From Azorinus chamasolen (lineage: Eukaryota > Mollusca > Bivalvia > Cardiida > Solecurtidae), in assembly GCA_963576725.1 (NCBI GenBank), contig OY755241.1, forward strand, positions 78,170,003-78,234,002: a stretch of DNA of 64,000 bases, written 5' to 3'. Position 1 is the first letter of the stretch. Every line of letters begins with the position of its first letter. Made by a program: the position numbers and the translations under genes. Below, one piece after another: positions 1 through 11,402 of this stretch. Below the pieces are notes generated by a model. That model was not told the DNA's origin, ran no database searches, and saw only the letters and a program-made list of their open reading frames with translations.

Positions 1-637
1 GTGTCTCTATATCAAGCACTTTAGACTATGTGTTATACAGTGAAGAACATTTCAGAGTCCCATAACTCTGGTAAAATGGTCAGGGCAATAATTACATTCT
101 TTAAGAAAATCTTCACATTAAGGTTGACAGCTTATCATGGGTGAAAATTTGAAGTAAAACCTCCCATTGGTATATGGGTTGTTAGACACATAATATTGTT
201 TCACTTTATATTATATAGTGAAGACGATTTCAGGGTTCCATATCGGGTACAATTTGTCTGAGCAAAATAAGCCTTTCTGTGCAAACAGAAAAGACCCTTA
301 ATAGTTTATCCATGCCTTTACCTTGTCTTTTTGTGTGATTGTGTTGTATTTTCTTACTTCTTCCTGAGGAGACTGCGAGTGTGAGTCTGTTCAGGGTCAA
401 TTTGTGAGTCTGTGCTGCAAACAATACATACCCCGATCAGTTACCACAACTGGCCAGGGTCTTTGCTATTTGCAGCATCATACATGTAACAAGTATATCA
501 ATAAATGATATAATTAAAAATAAATTATAGTCATACATGCAAATTACAGTTAGTGCTGTAGTAAACACTACAGACCCTGATCAGTAACCGGCGTCATAGA
601 AATAAATGATATGAATTAGAAATAAATTACATACATT

Positions 638-675
638 ACTATAAGATACTATAAGACACTATAAGATACTATAAG
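638..675. repeat. 10-bp minisatellite (ACTATAAGAT)
   Basis: Almost four head-to-tail copies of ACTATAAGAT/C are read directly from the sequence. Confidence 0.85.
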
Positions 676-1154
676 CCTGACACGTAAATCAATAAATGAT
701 GAAATGTATATAAATTAAAAGATAAGAAAGTGCTTTGTCTCATTTTGTTTGCCTTTCTCCTTTTTTTCATTTTAATGATTTTTTAATAATATAAAGGATA
801 CAAAAACCCTTGTTTCCTTTTAATAGTAATTGTTAATACTACCATCCAAGCTACTTAAACAATAAAGGCTGGCAGAGTGGGACACCCTGTTTGGATTCAG
901 ATCTAATACCAAGTAACTGTCTGACCAAAATCTAAACTGTTTACAACTTGTGACAATTTTGCCTTAGGTCAAAATGCCTAAAACTGATCTTTTAGAAATT
1001 CAAATAATGACAAACCTGAAGCAGACGATATTACAGTCTCTACAGCTTGCTTAATCCTTATAATGCTGAGTGATGTTAAGTTTGCAACAATTGACGTCTG
1101 CTTCAATTCTTCAATAAACTTTCTTTCATTTTATGCAAAAATATGATCAAGATG

Positions 1155-1260
1155 ACAAACAGTTTGGATCCTGATGAGACGCAGAATTATGTGGCCTCTC
1201 ATCTGGATCCAAACTGTTTGCATAGGTAATCACAGTTTCGCCGCTAGCGTGCAAAGAGTT
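1155..1260. repeat. Palindromic element, family B (right part)
   Basis: The arm ACAAACAGTTTGGATCC is followed by its inverted copy GGATCCAAACTGTTTGC about 35 bases on. The tail then reads GTAATCAC, TAGCGTGCAAAGAG and TTAA. Related copies lie near 13.23, 13.37, 16.38, 44.87, 45.01 and 46.92 kb. The copy starting near 13112 shows the other end, TTAACTCTTTGCATGC, so the full element appears to be TTAA-bounded. Confidence 0.7.
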
Positions 1261-1374
1261 AAGCGTATGACCTCTAGAGATTTTAACATGATGTAACAGT
1301 TGCCCTGCACTACTGACCACCAGTGCGCTGTAACCTTTATACTGTAAAGGACGTAAAGAACAGAAGAAGTCTAT

Positions 1375-1520
1375 TTAACCCTTAATTTCCCCATATAAAC
1401 TTGTTTTCATGCATCTGCAAATAGATTCGACCCAGATCAGACAGCTCGCTCCCATAGATTCAGGATCTGCTCTGTTTGCTAATGGATCCACCTTCCATAT
1501 TTCATTATGAATATTTTGTA
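1375..1520 (+). repeat. TTAA-bounded MITE, family A (partial)
   Basis: It begins TTAACCCTTAATTTCC and continues with the family A order: CATCTGCAAATAG, a diverged GACCCAGATCAG hairpin core, TCTGCTCTGTTTGCTAA, then CCACCTTCCATATTTC. The right end is not recognisable. Confidence 0.65.
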
Positions 1521-1685
1521 AGATTCCGAAACCGGATTGTAAGCCAAGCACTGCACATGCGCGTATTCTCTTAGGGGGATTCCCGCTAGGTAGCGCTCGT
1601 GCAATAGGGTTTTCCGCCATAGTTTGAGTCGCAATCCATTTTATAAGGATTTCGGCAAAAGCCGAAACCCTAAAAATGGTAGTTT

Positions 1686-1850
1686 GCAGCTAAAGTGAGT
1701 ATGCTCATAGTGAGCTTTTGTGATCTCCCATCATCTGTTGTTCATCCATTTGCATATGTCAACATTTGCCTTAGATAACCTCTCCTCTGAATCCGCAAGG
1801 CAGAATGTAACCAAAATTTACATAATGATCTTTATATCATGCTTCATTCA
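1686..1850 (+). repeat. Pearl-like element, 5' fragment
   Basis: An AGCT...GTGAGCTTTTGTGATC hairpin followed by a CTCCTCTGAATCC stretch matches the 5' part of the AGCTCACC-type elements at 12-16 kb. Diverged and short. Confidence 0.45.
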
Positions 1851-1861
1851 TATTGCTAAAA

Positions 1862-2105
1862 ATTCTCCCGTCCAAAATACTTCCGGGGTTTTTGGAGACA
1901 AAGTCAACAAATTCCAGGGAAACCCTGGAAAATCTCTGCAAGAATGCGGAAAATCCCCGGAAAAACCCTGGAAAGGGCGGAAAGTGCGGAAAAAATTAAT
2001 GATTTGAAGATCTTAGACCCTGGAAATCCCGGACACCCCGGAAAAAAAACCCTGGAAAGTCATTTGAATGTCCGGGGAAAGGGCGGAAATACACCGGAAA
2101 AATAG
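1862..2105. repeat. CCCTGGAAA / CCCCGGAAA repeat tract
   Basis: Irregular reiteration of CCCTGGAAA, CCCCGGAAA and GGGCGGAAA words over about 240 bp. The same word set recurs in reverse orientation at 9.9-10.25 kb. The open frame across the first part is a by-product of the repeat. Confidence 0.75.
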
Positions 2106-2187
2106 AACTTAGCAATTCTGAGCAGCCTTTTTATGCTATTTAAAAACTTAGACAAATTTTAGCACGGAAAAAGTGCGGAAACTAATA

Positions 2188-2242
2188 ACTTAGTCAATTT
2201 CACCAACATTTTCAAAACTTTACTTGGTGAAATTGACTAAGT
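2188..2242. repeat. Small perfect inverted repeat
   Basis: ACTTAGTCAATTTCACCAA at 2188-2206 is the exact reverse complement of 2224-2242, with a 17-base loop. It may be a very short MITE. Confidence 0.8.
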
Positions 2243-2760
2243 CCAAATTGTCCCTTTTTTAAAAAAAAATTGCGTAATTAGTTAATATCATTATGGCCAA
2301 TATGGGTATCAAAATGGTCAAAATTGTCTATAGATTTATAAAATTAGCACAAAAATTCAGTTTGATATATGACAAATTTTAATTTGTAAATTTACAGTTT
2401 ATGGCTTTATATCAACAAATAGTGCTAAACTTTGAACAAAATGGAATTTGATCATCTATATATAGTGCCGGTAACTGGTGTTTACAAGCATGCAATGAAG
2501 ATCTAAAATAAAATATATACTGTGCATCACTAAAAAAGTTACCACTTACAAATTGACATCATGATCAATGTAATCCTGGATTCACCACAATGTATGCTAA
2601 TATTGGATAACCTGTTAAAAGTACACTTAAGCACATACAAAGACATGCTAGATATTTGGTACATGACTGTATGTCATCAATAATCATGCAGTTATGACAA
2701 TTCATAAGGTGTAACTTTTATGCGATGCAAAGTATATTTAGTTCAAAATCAGTTCAAAAC

Positions 2761-2948
2761 AGGGCTGTTCCATTTAAATGTGTATGGGGGTGCAGGAAGG
2801 CACTTTCAAATTCAGTCATCCACCCATAGAAGTTTTTTACTAATGCACAAACCAATAAGTATCATTTTGCAGCGAAACCCATCCATGCATAGCTGTTTTC
2901 TTTAAAGTGCTTCCTGCTCCCCAGTACACATTTAAATGGAACAGCCCT
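2761..2948. repeat. 188-bp inverted-repeat MITE
   Basis: The outer 24 bases (starting AGGGCTGTTCCATTTAAATG) match perfectly as an inverted repeat, and complementarity continues imperfectly for about another 25 bases (GCAGGAAGGCAC...). The ORF inside is incidental. Confidence 0.85.
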
Positions 2949-3654
2949 AAAGGAGATGACTGAAGAATAAAGAAACTAATCGAATGTGCAATTGTAGGTG
3001 CATAATTTTAGATGGTATTCACTATTCAATACTGCAAAATTAAAAAACGTTCTGCTGAAGCATGACAGATTTTTAACCTATAGACCATAATGCATCTTTT
3101 AACTTAATATCACGAATCAACCCAGCCTTAGTAGCAAAATCATATTTATAAGGTTGGACAGTTTATTGGCCAAATCGATCAGTCCCTTTCATAACGGTTT
3201 GGAAAGATTGCTCCGTATGTTTGTCCTGCCACCTCCATAACAACCAGAGGTTCACCCAGAGTGCTGACTTTAAGAAGACGATATTCACTGAAATAGAAAG
3301 AAATGTTCCAATAAGACACAGACCTAAAGGCTCCTGAAAATATGCATACATTAACTTAAATGGGAAAAATGCATTACCACAAAATCTGTTTCATCAAAGA
3401 GACATACAATTAAATACAATTAATACCATTATGATTTTGCACAATCATAATGGTTCTGAATCTGTGTCATAGTACCCGTTGGCTTTTACCAATATCATTT
3501 ACAAAGACAAATGAAATTGTATATCTAAACACTGACACCTGAAGTGCTGAAAGTAATTTGCTAAACTTTTTTCCTTGAGTATATTAAATATGAAGCATTC
3601 TTTAACACATTCAACCCTAGAGACGAGTATACTCATCATTTACAAATACTGTAC

Positions 3655-3727
3655 CTGTGCAAACTGTGAAGACCCTGATTAGAGGGCTCCTGCATGAGCC
3701 CTATGATCAGTCTGCACTGTTTGTTAT
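3655..3727. repeat. Family A-type hairpin core
   Basis: The GCAAACTGTGAAGACCCTGA arm and the GATCAGTCTGCACTGTTTG arm flank GGCTCCTGCATGAGCC. The 106-codon ORF beginning here is a reading of repeat DNA with no protein-like composition. Confidence 0.65.
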
Positions 3728-4260
3728 TTTGCAACATATTGTTAAAATCATCCCTAAATATGTAACAAGAGCACTGCATGTGGGTGCCAATGCTCTTCTA
3801 TTTTTGAAGATCAGTGAAAATACATTAAAATTAGGTCAAAGTTCAAGGTCAGTTGGTATAATATTTTGGTATGTCTGGATAGGTCTTGTCAAGCTGAACA
3901 TTCATACCAAATATGAAGGTTGTAAATTAAAAATTGCAAAAGTTATGGCCAATGTTTCTGACAGAAGTGGAAAATGATATCGTTGGACTTCGTCAATGGG
4001 TAAAGTATGTAAGTATTAAATTTATTGGTGTCAGGGAATTTCTTCAGCCATTTGAGAACAGTACTAGTTCCACTTCATTTGGGAAAATTATAGTTGGAAA
4101 AGGGCTGTATTGAATCTAATACAATAATGAAATGAAATGATATTAACGAAAAACTACTTTACATGGAATAAATATTTGTTTTATACCAGTTTTAATACAA
4201 TCAATTTTTAACTTGTTTGTTATTCAAAAGTGACCCTATGTGGGACAACTGTAGTTTTAT

Positions 4261-4483
4261 TTAACCCTTTCCCAGTTCAATGTTTGTTCCAAATTTCAGT
4301 TCCTTCTGAATATTCATAAAAAAAAATAATACTTAAAACTAAATATGGAAGGTGGAACAGTGTAGCCATTTTAGGAAGTTAAGAAACATAGCTTTCAAAT
4401 TATATTAGCAAACAGAGTAGACCCTGATCTGGGGCTATTCTGTTGCAAATGCATAAAAACTTTTATTTGAGGGAAAGGCTTAA
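4261..4483 (-). repeat. TTAA-bounded MITE, family A
   Basis: Opens TTAACCCTTTCCC and closes GAGGGAAAGGCTTAA. The internal order (GGAACAGTGTAGCCATTTTA, then GCAAACAGAGTAGACCCTGA) is the family A order reversed. The central hairpin is partly lost. Confidence 0.8.
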
Positions 4484-4751
4484 TTCTGCAACTAGAAAAT
4501 AATGGCAGTAAAGGCTTCACCAATGCTATATGGTAACGCATTCTCCGGTTTGGCTTCGAACTGGATTTTTCATCAAAGGTTATGAGTGAAAAATATGCAC
4601 CAACATTTGACTAGCATTAACAGGTAATGTGTTTGTTAAACCAATAGTAGCCATGTCCTCTGCCTTTGACACATTAGGTACATTAGGTTTATTACAGACT
4701 CAGAAAGGGATATTTTCGTATTTATCAAACACATCACTTGTTTTTTGTCAG

Positions 4752-7700
4752 CTCATAGTTGGTCAGACCAGTATGAAACAGGAAATAGACCGGTTGAGTA
4801 TAAAGCCAATCATTACCAGCCTTTTGAGTCATTCAACCAGAACCAGTCCTACATGAGCCCGAACCAGTCTTTTGTCGGTCTGCTTAATTCTCAGCAAGAT
4901 CAGGTAATACTAAGAGCATATTTTGTGGAGGGTCAATTACGACAATACATGAATGTTCATATTACTGTTTTATGCATGGTGTTTATACACTGATATAGGG
5001 CTTTAAGAAAAGTCTGATGCACTTGATTCATAACTCTAGCTCAAATATTTATAAAGTTTATCTCGCTTTCATTAACCGTGTAGTGTGACCAAGGAACACT
5101 ACCTGAGAACATTTATCAATATTGCCAACCCTTGTTTAATAAGTCCATATACATGTACTATGACATAAGGATTTGCAGAATGTCAGAAAGGAAAAAAACA
5201 ACAATGTAAAGCAAATGAACTCAAATGTAACATTCTTGTACGGTAGCTTATAAATTTAATTAGCCAACTGTCAGTATCTTAAACTTATTCCTACTTGGAA
5301 CTCAATATGGAAACTTACAAACAGTGCAGATCCAGATCAGAGGAGTCCTATTGGAGCCCTCTGATCTGGGTCTACACTGTATACATAGGACAAGTGTACA
5401 CTATACAGATATACTATATGTAAATCACACAGTTAAGGGTCACTAAGGTTTAAGGGTTAATGTGGTTTTACGTATAGGTTTAAGGTAAAAAAATGAAATA
5501 TTGAATATTGCTAGATTCTTTTCTATGATGAATAAAATGCAACCATCCTTTTATTAGCTCGTCTGTTTTCAAAGAAAAAAGTCGAGCTTATTGTGATCAT
5601 TTGGTCGTAGTAGGTGTGCAAAAACTTGAATGTAGCTCATAACTCAAAAACTATGGGTAGATGTTATTGAGGAGAAGGCCCCTAGTAATAACCATAAATG
5701 TTGATTTCAAAATTTTGGAGTTGTGGCCCTTTTGTTTTTAAAAAAAACTTGAAGTGGGCATGATGCAGCATGCTGCTCTTGTTTTATTTTTTTGACTAAC
5801 AGAAAAATTTAATTTTTGTCTTTCAGCAATATGGAAATACACACATGTTGGTCTGTATTATTTTCATCTGTATTTAATTTTTCTCTCCCAGAATCCTGTG
5901 AACTCACAGTTGCAAATGGAAGATAGCGAGCCAACCAGCCAGAGCCGCCCATTCTCCACAAATGGTCAGACAGACGGGGAACAAAGCGATTCGTCAAAAT
6001 CAGACTATGTAAGTTGTTATGTCACACAAGCTAGGACAATGTAAATTTTTGCCTTTGTAGAGTTACAGGTTTCTCTATTTATAATAGTTGTCTAGAGAGA
6101 ATATCTGGTTGTCCAAATGGTTATTTATGGTTGTCTTGGACACTGTATGTATGGTCAAGTGCTAATTTCATAGACTAAAATTTAAGCAAGGAAGTTGGTG
6201 GTTCTAAAATTGAAAATAGGATTAACTTTTCCAATTCTCTGAAATAACAATTAAAACATGATTAAATTTGTTATTCAGAATTCGAGGGAACTCCAGTCAA
6301 CCAGTGAGTCGACATATAATGGCTTCACAAAGGTAAGCATCAAAGAGTACCTCAGTTCCGCATCGGGCTTTATAACCATGAGACAATTGAAAACACTATG
6401 ATAGTATCATTGTATCAATTTGAATTTGAATTAGAAAATAATTTACTAGTTTCATGTTTTACCATCTCAGTCTTGCAACAAGATATTGCAATCAGTATTG
6501 TATAACGTGCAGACCCTGAATCGAGCTTTCGGATTTCATCAACTTGTGATTTGACAGATTTTGTTAGTCATGTTAATATCTCAGACCAGGTTTTCAATAT
6601 CAAAAAAAATTATCAAAAAATGTTATTGGCCCTTCCCTCCAGACATTGGTTTCAGTATTGAAGACAGATCGTTGCTTAAAGCAGGTTGAAAGTATTTTAA
6701 GCAGAATGCTCCTTACTTTCGGCCTGCTTTAAGCTACCATCTGCTAGGATATATATATATAATATAACTGGCAATAGAATACAACCGGAAAGGCTATATA
6801 TATATATTAAAAAAGACTAAATGTTATATGGCTTTAAAATAATATTGCGCCTGATGATCTGATGAAACGCGTCGCGCATTTTTAAGTTATTAATTAAAGA
6901 TTTTAAAGCCATATAACATTTAGTCTTTTTTAAATGATGCATATTCATAATTTTATAAGTGGAACTATTTTCTTGAGTGGAGGAATAAATTTAATGCGTT
7001 AAAATGAGTAGATCTCTCTATGGATTAAAAGGTTAACAAGTAGCAGATCAAATTTCAATATGTAGGAAATGCATGCATATTAATCAGGTGATCTGGACTC
7101 TGATTGGCTGACAGTTGATCTACTCTAAAGACTGTATTTGTTGAATAATTTTTGTAATATTTGTTATGTGGCTTTATATTAACAAGACGGCTTTATATAA
7201 TTAACAAGACACAGGTCAAGTATGAATATTAGGGAAATTGGTCGAGTTTTAAAACGGCTTGGATCCAGATTGGCAGTCGAGCTATCCTTCGTCTAATCAG
7301 GTTCCAAACTTGGCCAATGAAGAAAATATTCCAAATAGGGAATTAATACAATACATAAATACTTGAATAGCACTGATCTACTATTTCGACCACTAAGGGC
7401 CTTTTTCAAAGATTATTATGTCAAAATACACATCACATTTTTGTTACATGCATTCAGCCATAAAATCAAAGAGAACATGTATTTTGACATGATAAACTTT
7501 TAAAAAGGCCCTTTGTGGTCGAAAAATTAGATCTGCGCTATTCGAGTATTTATGTATTTTCCAATGTACTAGGGGTTGGACAGTAAACCTTCAGCAAAAG
7601 GGTTCTCTCTGACTGAATCAGTTTTCTAGTTACTTTAGCAATTATCTCTCCATAACCTAAACATGAAGAATGGTTGTATTTCAGGATCAGCTGAGGCATG

Positions 7701-8992
7701 CGATGAGAAAAAAACCTGATTACAGTAAGGCTTCAAAAACATTATTCAGAATGTTATACTCAGAGGAAGAATATAAAGAGAGAAGCCTTACTGGAAATCA
7801 GCCAAATAAGCTTTTCAAAGCTAAGCCACAGCTGGATAACTTGGAAAAACTTGACATCATTTATGGTATATTTTATCATATTTTATTTACTTTATAAGAG
7901 TATTCTGTAATACAGTAAAACCTCTATAACGGCCACTAAGGAAGGACCATATACAGTAAAACCTCTCTATAACGACCACTAAATTGTGTTAATTAGTTGG
8001 TATTTTGGGCAGGTGGCTGCTTAAAGCAAGGAGCGTTCTGTTTTACTTTCACCTTGCTTTAAGAGAGGTTTTACTGTATTTCATAAACTTATCAGAACTC
8101 GAACATTAGATAACATCTTTTGAATCTCATGAAACGATATTTAATTAAAAAGTGAAATAAAAAAAATATGCAGAATTAGATATATAAATGCAGATGTTCT
8201 TCATATTATAAATTTTTTTTTTTATTTTATGGTAGGACACCCAAAATTTGTCATATTGACAAAATATGTCATTCTATGACGTCGAAATGTCTTAATTATA
8301 TTTCCGTGATAATATTGTTTTACATCATATTAGTCATTATCCAATCAAATGTTAAAAGGTTCTGTTTTTTTATATTCCTGGTAGCGAGTGCGCGAGGACA
8401 TATAGGGTTTGCCCTGTCTGTTGGTTGGTTGCTTTGTCAGTCTCTAAATAGCTTAACCTAAAAATAAAGTTTTTGAAGATGCATATAACTTTAACCTAAG
8501 AATAAAGTTTTTGAAGATGCATATAACTTTTGAAACTTTTTAGATAGTCTCGCCTTGATATTTGGCATGTATGTACCTTGTGAAAAGGGCTTCCACTCAT
8601 ACAAAAACTTTTGACCTGTGACCTTGAATGGCCATTGGTGACATGTTTGTGTTTTACAAAAACATCACTTGTTTCATAACAGCAAATATTGTTCTACCTT
8701 AAAATTGATGAAAAATCGCTTTAGATGAGCTTTGGGCTCAGACTGCTTTAAGCCTTTACTAAAACATTCCAGAGTCCAGTGATCTTTCATATTCCCTAAT
8801 CTCAAAATAAGCAGTCAAGTCATTGAAGTCAACAAGCTTTGAAAAATAAAAGACTTCCAGATATAATGACTGTAAAGACAAAATAGTTTTCTTGTTGTAT
8901 TTACAGAAATTGTTGCAGAGAAGTTTCACCAGGCCACTCCTGTCCTCATCCGGGAAAAGCTGCGTGAAATTTTAAAACCGAGCAGAGAATGA
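4752..8992 (+). CDS. BEN-domain protein, last five exons
   Basis: Exons read as 4752-4903, 5892-6008, 6279-6332, 7685-7865 and 8907-8992 (stop TGA 8990-8992). All have AG acceptors and GT donors (CAG|GTAATA, TAT|GTAAGT, AAG|GTAAGC, TATG|GTATAT), and reading frame is kept across every junction. The first three junctions are phase 0 and the last is phase 1. The first three exons encode a polar, Q/N/S-rich linker (for example QPFESFNQNQSYMSPNQS). The last two encode about 88 residues with the BEN pattern: LRHAMRKK, LFRMLYSEEEYKERSLTGNQ, then KLFKAKPQLDNLEKLDIIY and a C-terminal helix REKLREIL. BEN domains bind DNA or chromatin partners and usually act in transcriptional repression, so a nuclear role is inferred. 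The protein start is not found: exon 1 begins in mid-codon behind a TTTTTTGTCAG acceptor, so the upstream exons are missing. The introns carry several MITEs. Confidence 0.85.
5318..5384. repeat. Family A-type hairpin core in BEN gene intron
   Basis: CAAACAGTGCAGATCCAGAT and ATCTGGGTCTACACTG arms around GGAGTCCTATTGGAGCCC. No TTAA termini are visible. Confidence 0.7.
5557..5792 (+). repeat. Short pearl-like element (AGCTCGTCTG type)
   Basis: Begins TTAGCTCGTCTG and has a hairpin with GTCGAGCTTATTGTG. It ends in the hairpin GCAGCATGCTGC followed by TCTTGTTT, the same kind of 3' end as the larger pearl-like elements. It lies in the first visible intron of the BEN gene. Confidence 0.6.
6669..6744. 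repeat. Family D palindrome (partial)
   Basis: GTTGCTTAAAGCAGGTTGAA is paired with CGGCCTGCTTTAAGCTACCA around CAGAATGCTCC. It resembles the middle of the 7952-8078 and 63450-63600 elements. Confidence 0.6.
6807..6933. repeat. 127-bp MITE with perfect 34-bp inverted ends
   Basis: Positions 6807-6840 are the exact reverse complement of 6900-6933; the outermost bases are TTAAAAAAGACTAAATG. The 59-base centre contains a CG-rich stretch (AAACGCGTCGCGC) unlike the AT-rich surroundings. It lies in the 6333-7684 intron of the BEN gene. Confidence 0.9.
7350..7558. repeat. ~209-bp inverted-repeat MITE
   Basis: The left arm (AATACATAAATACTTGAATA...GACCACTAAGGGCC) and right arm (GGCCCTTTGTGGTCGA...GAGTATTTATGTATT) are imperfect inverted repeats of about 57 bases. 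It lies in the same BEN gene intron. Confidence 0.85.
7952..8078. repeat. Family D MITE (CAGTAAAACCTCTCT ends)
   Basis: TACAGTAAAACCTCTCT at the left is inverted at the right as AGAGAGGTTTTACTGTA. A second left end, ACAGTAAAACCTCTATAACG, sits just upstream at 7912. The internal hairpin is GGTGGCTGCTTAAAGCAAGG. Other copies lie near 6.7, 49.5 and 63.5 kb. Confidence 0.85.
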
Positions 8993-9300
8993 CACGTTTT
9001 TTAGCTTGTCTGTTTCGAAGAAACATAAGACCTATTGTGATCCACCTCCAACCAAGGGCAGAGTGCTTGATCCTATCCATAAGATTACTTCTTAAGATTA
9101 CTTCACTGCAGTTTTCCTTAATGGTTTTCAAACAACCAGTCTAGTCTGTTGTACTTTGTTTCACTGTTTATTATATTGTCGTTTATACTGGCCTTATTCT
9201 AGGGGCCAATTTTGTTGCTTAATCCTGTTTATAATGTTAAGCAAAATACTTTAAAATAAACTGTCTAGGAAAAAATCTTCTCCTAGACATTTACAAATGC
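8993..9300 (+). other. Probable 3' region of the BEN gene
   Basis: Immediately after the BEN stop comes a fragment like the 5557 element (TTTAGCTTGTCTGTTTCGAA). An AATAAA at 9255-9260 is a candidate polyadenylation signal 263 bases past the stop. Transcript data would be needed to confirm this end. Confidence 0.35.
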
Positions 9301-9894
9301 ACACATGATTTGCTGTTGATTGGTATTGCCCGGCATTAAGCCACAAATGAACTTCAGGGAACCACGGTTGCTAGGCATTGACCTTATAATACCTATACCT
9401 ATACTGTTTATAAGAGGGTTGTCACAGTAGTGACAGCATGGCCGAGACAACATGGTGACGTCATGGCGTCACCATTTTGTCTTGGTATATTTCACACAGT
9501 ATTATTGCGGGTACAAATGCATTTGTGCCTTTCTTAATCATTTTCGATATTAATTGTTTTGTGTTTTTTAATCTTTGTGTATGCCTGGCGAAAACATCTT
9601 GATCATGGTTGTAATATAAGATGGAGAGCAGGGTTGTCATTAAGAGGGCGACTCTGGAGGCCAAAATGACTGACTCATCTGCAATCTCACATTTAGAAAA
9701 CACTTGTTTCCAATTGAAAATATCACTGTTTGGCAACCTCAATTTCAAACCAAGCCTGATCTTAGTTACAACCTTGTAGCATTTGTCTTGAGACATTCTA
9801 TTGTCACATTTTTCAGCTGTAAATTATTTTTAGTTTTCTGAATTGACACTTGCTTTTAGTTTTCTGAATTGATACTTGCATTATGCTCAAAAAG

Positions 9895-10255
9895 GGGTTG
9901 GTGATTTTCCGGGGAGACCCTGGAAAAACCCCGGAATATGTTTCCGGGGTTTTTCCAGGGTCTCCCCAGAAGCTTTTTCCGGGGTCTCCCTGGAAGCTAG
10001 TTCCGGGGTGTCCGGCATTTTACTAGGGTTCCCCGGAAGCTAGTTCCGGGGTGTCCAGGGTTTCCCTGGAAAGAGCTTCCGGGGTGTCTTTTTTTTTTCC
10101 AGGGTTTCCCCGGAACTAAGACTGTATTCCATGCTCAAATTTATCAGATTCCCCGGACACCCCGGAACATTTGTCTGAATACTCCGGGGTCTCAGTATTC
10201 CGGGGTTTTTCCGGTGTTTCCCTGGAAGTTTTTTGGACGGGCTGGTTGCTGTAGC
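9895..10255. repeat. CCGGGG / CCAGGG repeat tract
   Basis: Reiterated TTTCCGGGGT, TTCCAGGGTCTCCC and GAAGCTAGTTCCGGGGTGTC words over about 350 bp. It is the reverse-orientation counterpart of 1862-2105. The 73-codon minus-strand ORF is a reading of this repeat. Confidence 0.75.
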
Positions 10256-10754
10256 AACCAAAAAAGAACTTTAAAACCACTTTTTATCCAAATTCTATGG
10301 TTAGAATTGATTGATATTTGATATGAACAGTATTATGGCCCTCTACCAAAATTTGTTAAAATCGTGTTAATATCTCAAAAACATGCTAGGAATAGTTGCC
10401 TAGGGAACCTATATTAAAATTGCTAAAATCATGCTGATATCTGTAAAAACTAACCTTCAAGGATGGAGCTAACTTTCCTTATATTCCTAAAGTGAAAACT
10501 TCAAAAACCCTCTCCCAAACCATTGATGGAATTTCAATGGTATTTGGTAGGACGTTTCTTCTAGTGACTCTCTACCACAATTGCTAAAAGTTTAAAACCA
10601 TTAGTTGATATTAAAAAAACAATTGCCAGTGGAGGGGCTAAATTTCATTAAATTTCTATTTGCAATAATATTAAAAAATCTTCTCCAAACTCATTCAACG
10701 AATTTGAATGTTGTTTGGTAGGGACACTCCTCTGGCAACCTTTTATTGAAATAA
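10256..10754. repeat. Diverged tandem repeats, no gene
   Basis: Two or more diverged copies of a unit containing CTCTACCA, AATTGCTAAAA and AAAACTTCAAAAACCCTCTCC-like text. No exon is seen. Confidence 0.4.
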
Positions 10755-11056
10755 AGTAAAGTACCTAGTTATAGTCTACTTTCAGTCCGAGTGACCGCTC
10801 AGCCGACTGTACATTTACTCCCCTGGTCATTGAGTCATTGGCCTACAATATTGAGCACTGCTAACATATGGCGCAATCATTCAGCCACAGTACCGGCGAG
10901 TGACCCTCACAGGTACCCATTTTAACCCCCTGGGTGGAGAGGATGTGCGGGTGGGAGACACGGAAAAGCGTCTCTGAAATTTCCGGGAGAGACCGGGATT
11001 TGAACCCCGGACCTCCGGACTGATAGTCAAGCACGTTACCACTAGACCACCGCCAC
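10755..11056 (-). repeat. tRNA-derived SINE
   Basis: On the minus strand the head (11056 to 10984) contains an A box, TGGTCTAGTGGTAACGTGC (11031-11049), and a B box, GGTTCAAATCC (10996-11006). A non-tRNA body follows and runs to about 10755. The anticodon arm does not fold cleanly and the head continues into body sequence, so this is a SINE rather than a functional tRNA gene. Confidence 0.8.
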
Positions 11057-11402
11057 CTACAAAGAAATTATTGAAACCTTGGTGTTTTCTGAAAATACAT
11101 AGGGGAGGCATAAATTTCCTTATATGATTATAAGGAAAACTTAAAATTTCTCTTTCTCCAAAACTGGTTGTCCAATTTGAATAATATTTAGTAAGTTAAT
11201 CCTCAGGTAATCATATTGAGAATTAATTAGGACTACAATGCATTTTGAACAAATTGAAAACTCTTTAGTTGGAAAATTATTTGACAGTGTAGATCAATAT
11301 CAGACTATATACTATACACAAACAGATCTGAATTTATACTTATCATAAAAGCAACTATTACTTTGCAATTTTAGACTTAAATGAATTCTTTGTTATCTTC
11401 AG

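Larger units (their letters stand above)
1..1374. other. Non-coding start of window with small repeats
   Basis: No exon with convincing codon use or splice signals is seen on either strand. The stretch is AT-rich. It holds a 10-bp minisatellite and the right half of a TTAA-bounded palindromic element, listed separately. Confidence 0.6.

Noticed and set aside
3657..3977. 106-codon ORF as a gene
   Set aside because: It starts in a family A-type hairpin core and continues in repeat-like text, with no splice support or recognisable motif.
5318..5384. MicroRNA precursor or terminator from the hairpin cores
   Set aside because: The same hairpin occurs many times, and several copies lie inside TTAA-bounded MITEs; there is no sign of a conserved mature arm.
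10984..11056. Functional tRNA gene on the minus strand
   Set aside because: A and B boxes are present, but the anticodon arm does not pair properly and the sequence runs into a SINE body.
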